NCBI GenBank assembly: GCA_030068145.1
Contig: JAPJBO010000246.1
Location: 186,001 to 250,000, forward strand
Source of the DNA: Diplonema papillatum
Lineage: Eukaryota > Euglenozoa > Diplonemea > Diplonemida > Diplonemidae
Length of the DNA: 64,000 nt
Reading direction: 5' to 3'
Made by a program: the position numbers and the translations under genes. Shown in pieces: positions 21,401 through 29,979 of this stretch. The stretch's first letter is position 1. The number at the start of each line of letters is the position of its first letter. The notes beneath the pieces were generated by a model. It was not told the DNA's origin and made no database searches. It saw nothing but the letters and a program-made list of their open reading frames with translations.

Positions 21401-23652
21401 GGCGTCCTTGTCCTCTCAGAGCAGAGTCGTGCACAGGTACGTCCTGGTACCAGAAATAGATGGGCGCCATTGCACGGCAAAAGATGCTCTGGTATCTTGC
21501 GTTTGGCCCAGGAGGTTACGAATATCTCTGCCTGCGTGCGTCTTATGCCGGACAGGCTTGGCATCCATTTTTTGGACTGAGTCGTGGGCAACAGTGCGGT
21601 CAACTCTGAAAGGCAAACACCGTAAACGGAAATAAGTTGGACCGGACAAAATGGTCCAACTCACCTATTTTGGGCTCTGGTGGTCCAACTTTTGTCCGGC
21701 CAACTTTTTTCGGGGGCTTCGTGCAGTTTTGCGGCTGGCACTCGCTCCACTCCGTAGTCGCGCATGGGTCCGCCGCCAGGAGTTCCCGAACACTGCGCGG
21801 CGCTGCGTAACCCGCTGAGTTCCCTCCAGCAACTTGCACTGGAATCACAAGATCTTCCTTGCGTGGAAGGATGTTTGATCGCGACCGGTTGCGGTTGGTC
21901 AGTGCCGAGGGTGGACCAAGATGCGTCCACCGTCTGTCCCATTGCTTTGGTAGAGTGCAAACGCAAAAATGCAGAGTGCAAACGAGGAGGCTCGAGGTTG
22001 GCTGACCGTGAAGGAAAAAGTATGAGCCGCCAATAAACGACGATCTTAGTACGCTCAAGAAGAAACCCACGCATCTCTCGCGCCTGACTACTCATTTGTC
22101 ACGGGACATTTTTTTACCTCATGCCCATCGACCCAACCCCGCCTAAGTGGATACGTGCCTGGGCGGAAATATGTTGGACCGGACAAAATGGTCCAATTGT
22201 TTTGGTCGTCCGCGGTCCAACCTTTGTCCGGTCCAACATATTTTCGGTCCAACATATTTCCGGTCCAACTTTCTTCTGCTTATGGTATGGAAGATTCACG
22301 GGGGGTTTCGAGGACTGGAGGATTCTTGTCACACGAGGGTGCTGGGGGAAGTTGTTTGGGCTGTTGCCGTGAGATTAGTACTTCTTGGGGTTTGGTGGTT
22401 GCTTGGTCGGGTCGGGGTGTTGGGAACGAACGCGGTGTGCCTACTGCTTCATTTTATTGTCGTTGGTTCTTGGGGTGTATGCTTGTAGGGCCCATGTTGC
22501 CCATTCAGCGCACTTGTCTCCCGGGCAACGCGTAGAGCCACTCTCCGGATTACCGCGTGGTTCCCTTCGCATAGGCGTCCAGGGCCTGCATTCGGGTGGG
22601 TGCCCGAACACCGGCCTTTGGTCCGCCTCCGGCTGAAACCATCTAAGGTGCGCTGTCGCCCGCTGTCAGAATGTGTTGAGAGGTGGCCTTTTCGTTGCAC
22701 CCTAAACCACATATCTCCGTTGTGCCGTTTTGTAGAATCGATTGCCTCACTAGCGCACTGCTCCGCTGGACCTCCGGAGTTGGTGCAGCGTCTTGCCGTT
22801 GATGCTGCTCTCGGAGTCTGCGGTTCCTCTGATGCTCGAGGGTCCCCCGTGCAAACCTGCCGATCTCTTCCATCTGCACTAGGCCGGCGGCATCTTGGGC
22901 GCATACATATTGGAGGCCTGCATCATGGTAGACCGATTCACATCAAAGACGCTTCGTCCGTTCAGCACTCTTCCTGCTGCCTCGTCCGCTTTTTCATGTT
23001 TACGAAACCTCACAAGTTTCTGACTACTATGGTCGAGCCCGAGTGTTACATTGACGGGCTGTGTGGAACTCCTTACTGCGGCAACAACAATGTCAAGATC
23101 CCTGCTTGGGCAAAGCCCGTGCCGAAGCGTGTCGGGAAGTGGCAGGCATGCTCGGACCGACTGGAAGTATTCGCAACAGTCAGGTGGTCGCTTCTGCCCA
23201 GGTTTCTCGCTCCCCGCTCACGTCGCCATTGTAGAGTGTGTTTCACTGTTGTGAATTTGGCACGACACCACTCACAGTGCGTCTCTCTTGCCTCTGTTTC
23301 TTCTCATTTTGTAGACTCTTTTCCTCGGCAGCTGTCAACTAGCTCAACAAAAGTCTCAGGGTAAAGGGGCTGGACAGCGCGCACAGTTCCAGTTGGGTGC
23401 GCGCCGCTCCTCTCATCCTTTTTCAACGGCGCGGCTGTATATCAGGGGAGATGATTCCCATAAAGGCTCCCAACAACCCTGCCCAACTCAGTCCGAGGGG
23501 TAGTGCACATCGACCAAACCTCCCCAGTTTTCGATCGCGCAGTTTTTCACGCAAAACCCCCTACAAATCACTGTTTTGGACTGAAAAACACCTGAATTCA
23601 CTTGTAATTTTTACTAGTGCACTAGTAAAATTTACAAGTGCACTAGTAAAAT
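18440..23652. mobile_element. Giant inverted repeat (fold-back structure), ~2.6-kb arms
   Basis: The left arm (18440-~21088) is the reverse complement of the right arm (~21083-23652). Pairs checked include 18440 with 23652, 18695 with 23397, 20952 with 21214 and 21001 with 21165. Both outer ends and the centre carry CACCTGAA(T/A)TCACTTGTAA followed by TTTACTAGTGCAC units, so each arm is bounded by the same motif. Within each arm are smaller hairpins built from TTGGACCGGACAA / TTGTCCGGTCCAA (for example 19850-19950 and 20470-20555, mirrored near 21630-21710 and 22160-22270). The arms differ by single bases and small indels (for example ~30 bp extra near 22905-22935). Open frames in the arms are short and unrecognised, and no transposase was seen. 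The right end is cut by the element at 23653. Confidence 0.85.
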
Positions 23653-24858
23653 CTTCTTTTTGGCGGTGGATGGAAACGCCGTTTCTTTTCAAAAGAAACG
23701 GCTGGTATGCCACTAGTATACTGGCTGAAGGTCCGACCGGAAATGTGTTCCGAACGGCGGACCCCGCAATCCAGTGGGAAACCATGGACAAGGAGGCTCC
23801 GAAAAAGAGGGAGGCAAGAAGCACAAGAGTTGCGACCGCGCAACCACACGCATCCGGTTGTGATGACTTTGAGGTCTGCAGCTCTTTATACCAAGGGCTG
23901 TTGTGGCGACGATGCTCTGTTGATGCGAGGCCGTTGGCACCGCGGCAGCGTTTTCATATAATAGGCTATACAGATACGATCGTTCAGGACAGCGGGAGCA
24001 CCGCCGCACCACAGGCTACAAGACCGGGGTTTTTCGGCGGCGTAATACAAAGAGGGAGTGCAATCAGCATCAGGAGGTGAGAAGGGCACACGTATGCCGG
24101 GGCAATGTTGAACCCGCCAGAAAAGCGATGGCCACGCAGTAACGTGTGTGTTAAACATAGCTTGCCACAGTGCACCTTGCATACGACGACGGGTGGCAAC
24201 CGTCACCGGAAGGGGCACCATCGGGCTGTTGTCGGAGCACAGACAGCGACGGCAGGAAGAACCCCACCGACAATGCAGAAGAGGACTGCAGATTCAAAAA
24301 GCCCCACTCGGCACGGCCGCCGATACAAGTAAACATGAGAACGTGGGTTGGAAGCAGCAGAGGACGAAGTGGTAGGCACAGAAGAGTGGAATCTGGTGTC
24401 AGAAAACCTCAGCATCCGCATGTGACGACATTCTGCATCATTAGCTTGTGGTTACCTATTTGCTCGTGTCAGATCGCCGACGAAAGAAAGCGGTGAGCAT
24501 CAGCGACTGCTCTGCACAAACGAGACCGCGACGACACACAAGAAGGGGCCGAGCCAAGTCGAAGAACAGCCCAGGAAGGGCCCTGAAGAGTCAGAGAGCC
24601 CGCCAGAAGACGGAGGAAGAGAAGTGCCCGCTGGTAGATCAAAAGAAGAAGGTGATCCCGCCCTCTGAAAGGAAAGCCAAAACTTGGCTGGAAACGGATA
24701 CCCGACGGACACACAGAAGGACCCGCGAAGTGGTATCCTATAGGACCCTTCAGCATGAGGAGCCTTCCGGCGTTTCTTTTAAAAGAAACGGAAACGTTTC
24801 CGTTTCCGTTTCCATATTTCGAAAAAACTAAAAGAAACGGCGTTTCCATCCAACTTAG
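23653..24858 (-). mobile_element. Truncated copy of a Mutator-like TIR element
   Basis: This is the reverse complement of parts of 61606-63499. Its intact end (24858) reads, on the minus strand, CTAAGTTGGATGGAAACGCC, identical to the left end of the full copy. At 23653 it stops inside the sequence that in the full copy continues to the other terminus, at the boundary with the palindrome. Internal deletions relative to the full copy are evident. It contains GTTTC/GAAAC-rich hairpins near both ends. No transposase. Confidence 0.8.
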
Positions 24859-24924
24859 CCCTAGGGGGGGGGTCAGTGCTGACACTACCCTGAGAGCCCC
24901 CAACGACTTTGCAAGGGACCAGGT

Positions 24925-25055
24925 CACAGGTGGCAAGGTGGGCGTTGAAAAAAAAATTTTTTTTTGGGCCGGAATCCCTAAAAACCCGCATTTCGGAAAG
25001 TTTTTGTCCCACATTTTCCCCAGGGCATTTTGACCATTTCACCTTACTTAGAGCC
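24925..25055 (+). repeat. Dispersed repeat with AAAATTTT core, inverted relative to 56770-56925
   Basis: An A-run/T-run centre (24950-24966) and ATTTTGACCATTTCACCTTA match the reverse complement of the copy at 56.8 kb. Confidence 0.7.
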
Positions 25056-25266
25056 TCCGCCCGCTCAGCCCCTATGGTAAATGCACGACTGTGAGCTTTT
25101 TTTAATCTAATTTTATCAAGTTTATTTCTTGATTTTTTCTCGTCTTGCTCTCCGCTTGTTGTGGAAGCTGCGATATTGAAGATTCCATCCTTGGATGGCG
25201 TGATTACCGTGGGCCTGGACCCTATCTGGACCCTAGCGCTAACCCGGGGCCCGGCCCCCCCCCCCC

Positions 25267-25675
25267 GCTCAGAACCGATAAAGAACAAAAAAAGTCGTAA
25301 CCCAACACAGGACGAGAAGGAAGGAGCAGCACCACCAGAACCGAGAAAGAACAAAAAAAGAAGAATACTACGCACCAAACCCACCACCCTCCCCAACCCG
25401 GGCTTCCTTTTTACCCCTGCAAACCCGTGAATAGGTGCTACGGGAGTATCTGGCAACCGCTGCTTAACAGTGCTCACGTGGGCGGTGTCTTCGGACAGCA
25501 CCTCGTGATGTTCGCATCACAAAACAAAGAAGACAGTGAAATGGTCGTTACCTGGTCGGGTTTCGCTCGCGACCGTTTCCTGAACAATCCTTCACTAAAT
25601 CCGCGGTTAAATAACCTGGCCTCAGTGGTGCAAGCACCACGCGCTCTTCAAACCCAAGAAACATTTTCCCCCCGT
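25267..25675 (+). repeat. 408-bp direct repeat, first copy
   Basis: Nearly identical to 25891-26299 (offset 624 bp), beginning GCTCAGAACCGATAAAGAAC and ending at AACATTTTCCCCCC. It lies inside the proposed large intron. Confidence 0.9.
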
Positions 25676-25890
25676 TGAGACCTGCCGGCCCTAAAACGGC
25701 ACAGGACTGGTTCTCCATTGACAAACGCCTTGCTTAAGCTCGGCACCCGGTTGCTTTGGCAACCTGTCGCTTTTGTGACGCCACAAACTTCGTTTCCCGA
25801 GACGTTACCATACGGCCCAACCCCCGAACACCAAGAGAGGTACAGTTTGGAAGGGACTGCATGTCAAAGCAGGAAAAGGCATATGGAAAC

Positions 25891-26299
25891 GCTCAGAACC
25901 GATAAAGAACAAAAAAAGTCGTAACCCAACACAGGACGAGAAGGAAGGAGCAGCACCACCAGAACCGAGAAAGAACAAAAAAAGAAGAATACTACGCACC
26001 AAACCCACCACCCTCCCCAACCCGGGCTTCCTTTTTACCCCTGCAAACCCGTGAATAGGTGCTACGGGAGTATCTGGCAACCGCTGCTTAACAGTGCTCA
26101 CGTGGGCGGTGTCTTCGGACAGCACCTCGTGATGTTCGCATCACAAAACAAAGAAGACAGTGAAATGGTCGTTACCTGGTCGGGTTTCGCTCGCGACCGT
26201 TTCCTGAACAATCCTTCACTAAATCCGCGGTTAAATAACCTGGCCTCAGTGGTGCAAGCACCACGCGCTCTTCAAACCCAAGAAACATTTTCCCCCCCT
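25891..26299 (+). repeat. 408-bp direct repeat, second copy
   Basis: Second copy of 25267-25675, with 215 bp of unrelated sequence between the copies. After it, CTTTAAAAC replaces GTTGAGACC. Its near-identity implies a recent duplication. Confidence 0.9.
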
Positions 26300-26578
26300 T
26301 TAAAACATCTGAAGCGGAGTGTAGCCCACTTGTCACTTTCACCAGCCGGGTTTGAGTTCCTAACCCGCTGCCATAGGTGCGGGTCCCGAGACTCCTCTCC
26401 AAGGCAGTTCGATGCGGTTCTAGAGGGTAGAGATGGACCGGCTCATAAACGGCTTTCGTATTTGAAAATGCCTGTGCCGCCCGAAGAAGTGTGGCACTTT
26501 CTCTACTACTTTCGTGTTCAGCTTTCCGGTGCACTTCGCAGTCGAAGTTTGCTGTTTGCACTGAAAATCCCCGCGCAG

Positions 26579-27844
26579 GTGCTCGAAGCTCTGGCTGAAG
26601 GTTGGGAGAAGACGGAGTGGCTGGCCTCCGAGTTGGCAGCGCAGAGGAAGTCGCAGCAGGAGCTCCGCTGGCTGACGGTCGTGTCCTTCGCGGCGCGCAC
26701 CGCCCTCCTGCAGCGAATACACGAAGCCTACAAGGAGCGCGCGAAGCGTGTCGCGAGGCTGACCCGCGCCGTGGCTATCGTTGAGGCCGTCCGGATCCGC
26801 ACGCTGACCCGGCGGCGCGCGACGGACCCCGGCGGCATGGGCTCCGTCGTCGGCGTGTGGGCGGACCGGCAGGCGGAGAAGCGGAAGGAAGCCCGGAAGG
26901 TGAAGGAGCTGACCGCCGCGACCGCGGTCTGCCTCCACGCCATCATCGGGCTCGTGCGCTGCGTCCAGATGCGGATACGCCTGGCCCGCGCCCGATTCAT
27001 GGCGCGCGTCCGCCGGATCCAGCGCTTCGCGCGGAGGATCCGGTGGCGGAAGAACCTGCAGCTCACCATCATGGACCAGCAGTGGAAGGCGGAGGAGGCG
27101 GCCGTCGCGCTCCAGGGGCGGCTGAAAGAAATTCACCAGCTCCGGACCAACGTCGAGGCCTTCGTCAAGTGGCGAGAGCTCGAGAAAAAGACCCCGCAAT
27201 ACAGCACCCTCCGCGACGTCGTCAGCTGGAAGCAGGGCCTACCCTGGTCCCAGCGGGACTTCACGCTCCTGACGTCGTTGGCGGAGATGAAGGCACATCT
27301 GTTGCCGGATCTCGACATGCGAAACATGGCGTACGATATCGGTTTGATACCCCGTCGCCTGTTCCACACGCAGAGTTCGTACCGGCGTGAGACGCTGGTC
27401 GAGGAGTTGGACAAGAGGAGGCGGCGGTTCTTCAAGGAGATCACCTCCTTCCGCAAGGCGTACTACGCCTGGGAGAAGGAAAAGTCGGTCCTTGCCAAGC
27501 ACATCACCGGCAGCTCGAGCACGGTGCAGGCCAAGCTCCTCGAGTTAACCGGCGCGAAGTCCCCCCCCGCCCGTCCGGGGTGGACGTGCATGCTGTCCAA
27601 GCCGGTTCTCCGAGCCTGGATCGCCACCGGCTGGGACCTCGCCGACTCCGTCCACGGCCGGAGCCACATCCACTGCACCTCCATCGTCAGCAGAAGGAGC
27701 GACTCGGTTGACGACAGCTACCCTCCCCACAGCGGGTTTCCCGGCGCCAAGAAGAGCCGCGGCAGAGCAGCCGGCGACGCGAAAAAGCCGCGGGCCGCAG
27801 GCGGAACGAAAGCGGCGGCGAACTGGGCGTCGCGCACACGGTAA
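26579..27844 (+). CDS. IQ-like, coiled-coil protein exon (proposed last exon of the 17257 gene)
   Basis: 421 codons follow a CCGCGCAG acceptor (26576-26578). They start VLEALAEGWEKTEW and end at TAA 27842-27844. The frame is strongly G/C-ending from this point, while sequence before 26578 is not, so the exon boundary is visible in composition. The protein is rich in Arg/Lys/Glu helices. RRIQRFARRIRWRKNL resembles a single IQ motif, which would bind calmodulin or a light chain. The C-terminus is basic and Ala/Gly-rich (KKSRGRAAGDAKKPRAAGG). No enzymatic domain is recognised. A cytoskeletal or flagellar role is only a guess. The 3' flank contains a decayed duplicate of part of this exon. Confidence 0.75.
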   Translation: MLEALAEGWEKTEWLASELAAQRKSQQELRWLTVVSFAARTALLQRIHEAYKERAKRVARLTRAVAIVEAVRIRTLTRRRATDPGGMGSVVGVWADRQAEKRKEARKVKELTAATAVCLHAIIGLVRCVQMRIRLARARFMARVRRIQRFARRIRWRKNLQLTIMDQQWKAEEAAVALQGRLKEIHQLRTNVEAFVKWRELEKKTPQYSTLRDVVSWKQGLPWSQRDFTLLTSLAEMKAHLLPDLDMRNMAYDIGLIPRRLFHTQSSYRRETLVEELDKRRRRFFKEITSFRKAYYAWEKEKSVLAKHITGSSSTVQAKLLELTGAKSPPARPGWTCMLSKPVLRAWIATGWDLADSVHGRSHIHCTSIVSRRSDSVDDSYPPHSGFPGAKKSRGRAAGDAKKPRAAGGTKAAANWASRTR

Positions 27845-27857
27845 CCCGCAGACTTCG

Positions 27858-28015
27858 TTATCTTGTTCGTCGCCTGTTTCACACGCAGGGCTCGCGGCGT
27901 GAGACACGCGTCGGGTGTTGGACAACAAGTGGTGTTCTTCAAAGAAGTCGCCTTCTGCAGGGCGCGCCTTGCCTGGGTCCTTGCGAAGCACGTGGCAGAG
28001 CAATGCGCGCTCTGT
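27858..28015 (+). pseudogene. Decayed duplicate of part of the upstream IQ-like exon
   Basis: GTCGCCTGTTTCACACGCAG and then GGCGTGAGAC, GTTGGACAA, TTCTTCAA and GGTCCTTGC-AAGCAC follow the same order as 27354-27505 in the coding exon, with indels that destroy the frame. It begins 14 bp after the stop codon. Confidence 0.75.
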
Positions 28016-28608
28016 CGAAGGGGGCAAGAAGCGTTACACCTCGTTGTTTAGCGAAACCCGCGTCTTCCTGCTATTGTGCAAGGTGAGCACTGCCACGATT
28101 AGGTTTCAGCCTCCGTATGCCGACGACTGAAGCTGTCGGTAACCTCCCCGTGAAAGAGGGATGAAGCGCTTGGCAAGCGGTGGAAACTCCATGTCCCACA
28201 AACGATTCGCCGCCAGCGCCACGTCCGCAGCAGCACGACACGTTCGCCAATGCGTCCCAACGCCCGTTTTCCAATAGTCCGGAATCGAGAGTTTGATGGT
28301 TGCTGTCCGAGGCCCGCCCCGCCCCCCCACTTCCATGCATACGGGGGCAGGATTCTGCCCAAAAACTAAACTAAGATTTTCCCCCGCTATGGCCCGCACG
28401 GGCCACACTCCGTCCGGCATCAGTGAACTAACTGTTCCTGCTTTTGGGGTGGCCGGCTACATTGGACGAGCACACCTTTCCACAAAACTTCCCAGAAATT
28501 CCCAAAATTTCGTTCTCTTTCACGCTTTTTCACGCTTTTTCGTCGTCTTGTTGCGTTAGTGGGGAGTCATTTGCAAGCAAATGAGTACCACACTATGCCA
28601 GCTTTTCG
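28016..28608. other. Intergenic; possible short minus-strand frame
   Basis: A minus-strand frame at 28106-28420 starts with ATG (MPDGVWPVRA) and includes the protein-like WRTCRAAADVALAANRLW. It has 104 codons and no recognised domain, and may be a chance frame. Confidence 0.25.
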
Positions 28609-29271
28609 CTACGTGACTCCAGAAGGGTCACTTTTTCCGCGCTTTCGGCGCGGCGCAACTCTAGTCGGCTGCAACTGTTGTTGGCAGTTGCTCACGATCT
28701 CATAATCCGAAAAGGAATCGGAGTCTTCGCTATCTCGCTTGCGCCGATAGGCACGCCGCGATGCGGAGGACGCGAGTAGCCGGGAAGAGCCGGCGGGAGG
28801 GCGCGATCGTTGTGTGACCCGTGGAGGGTCGGAACCAGAATCAGTCAAAGGGCCCGAGTCAGGGCCTGCCATCAAAGAGGGCCGGGCGGGGCCGGGTGGG
28901 CGCGGTGTGTTCGGGCCGGCGAGGCCAGTGCCGTCGTCGCCGAGATCGGCGCGTCGTCGTCGTCGTGCGCGCAGCGCGGCTGCGGGAGAGGCCGTGGGGG
29001 TGCAGGGCGCGGGTCGCTTCCTGCCTGCTGGCGGGGGGGCGCGCTTCGGGGGCGACTTCGTCGTCCGCCTCCTCCGGCCACGGCTGGTAGGTGTTCCAGG
29101 TGGGGACGGCGCGCGCCGCTTCCGGCCTGTGAGGCCGTCGCTCTCGCCTAGGCTGCGACGGCCACCGCCGCCGCGATCCCCGCCGCGTCCGCTGCCGCCC
29201 AGTGTTTCACAGTGTCTCACGTGGTTCCACTTTCTTACACAAACGTTCCCAAGAGCGACTGGTGATATCAT
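28609..29271 (-). CDS. Hypothetical basic, Pro/Arg-rich protein
   Basis: 220 codons from ATG 29271 (MISPVALGNV) to TAG at 28609. Most of it is low-complexity Pro/Arg/Gly with KRRAPSPPGTP-like stretches. The C-terminal part, RRAYRRKRDSEDSDSFSDYE, followed by a short Gln-rich segment and a KRGK tail, looks like a nuclear or phosphorylated acidic/basic region. Codons in this C-terminal part read as ordinary coding sequence. Every frame here is GC-rich and open on both strands, so the N-terminal half is uncertain. It is divergent from the kinesin gene, 0.7 kb away. No homology is recognised. Confidence 0.38.
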   Translation of the reverse strand: MISPVALGNVCVRKWNHVRHCETLGGSGRGGDRGGGGRRSLGESDGLTGRKRRAPSPPGTPTSRGRRRRTTKSPPKRAPPPAGRKRPAPCTPTASPAAALRARRRRRADLGDDGTGLAGPNTPRPPGPARPSLMAGPDSGPLTDSGSDPPRVTQRSRPPAGSSRLLASSASRRAYRRKRDSEDSDSFSDYEIVSNCQQQLQPTRVAPRRKRGKSDPSGVT

Positions 29272-29700
29272 GTGAAAGACATGGGATTTTTTGTGAAATT
29301 TGGTGTGTCTCCAATGTAGCCGGCCACCCCAGCTTTGTTTTCATCTCTAACCCAACGTACGTAGGTGTCGTCTGCTCTTTCCAGGGCAGGGTCACTCACT
29401 TACACTCCCACTTAGTTTGTCCCCCGGCTTGGGGGCTGCTTCTGTTGCGACTTCTCTTTTCGTACGTTCATGGCAAGGCTGCGATGGTGGTTTAGCAGAA
29501 GTGGTGTTGGGAACTTTGCAGCAAGAATGCACACAAACTTGCTGTAGCCTTCGAGGAAAGGCTCGGTGTACAAAAACTCGAGGAACGTAGCTACCATCAA
29601 GAAGAGCTGACGCAATAAATAGGTCATCATCAGCATGCTTGTTATTTGGCTCCTGTGACCCACCGGAAAGAAATCTACTTCTCTCCGAGAGTGAAAAGAG
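29272..29700. other. Intergenic between divergent genes, nothing recognised
   Basis: No exon or repeat was identified here. The minus-strand frames reaching 29847 run through the MITE and look like chance. Confidence 0.4.
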
Positions 29701-29832
29701 TAAAGGGGGGGGTCGAATAATAACAGTTATTTGACACGCTTCTGGTTGCCTAAAAACACTACCCCGACTGGATCCTGCTACTGTTCGGCTACCCGGAAGT
29801 TTTGTTATTATTCGACCCCCCCCCCCCTTTAG
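29701..29832. mobile_element. MITE with GGGTCGAATAATAA terminal inverted repeats (copy 2)
   Basis: It reads TAAAGGGGGGGGTCGAATAA inward from the left and GTTATTATTCGACCCC...CTTTA at the right, a 24-26-bp inverted terminus including G/C runs. It matches 6035-6187 at both ends. It ends about 150 bp upstream of the kinesin ATG. Confidence 0.8.
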
Positions 29833-29979
29833 CATGGACATTAACAAACACCTGGGTGTATGAAGCCCGGAGCTTCAAACTCACTTTCACGCGAACCTTT
29901 CAGGACGTCGCCCGCGCCCGCTTCTCCCGCCCTGTCTCGTCCCTCTCCCTCCTGGGCGGCGTAGTGAGCGAGTGTAACG

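Noticed and set aside
22600..23364. 254-codon frame in the right palindrome arm
   Set aside because: Its counterpart in the other arm is broken into several frames, and the composition is repeat-like (Ser/Arg/Cys). No domain is recognised.
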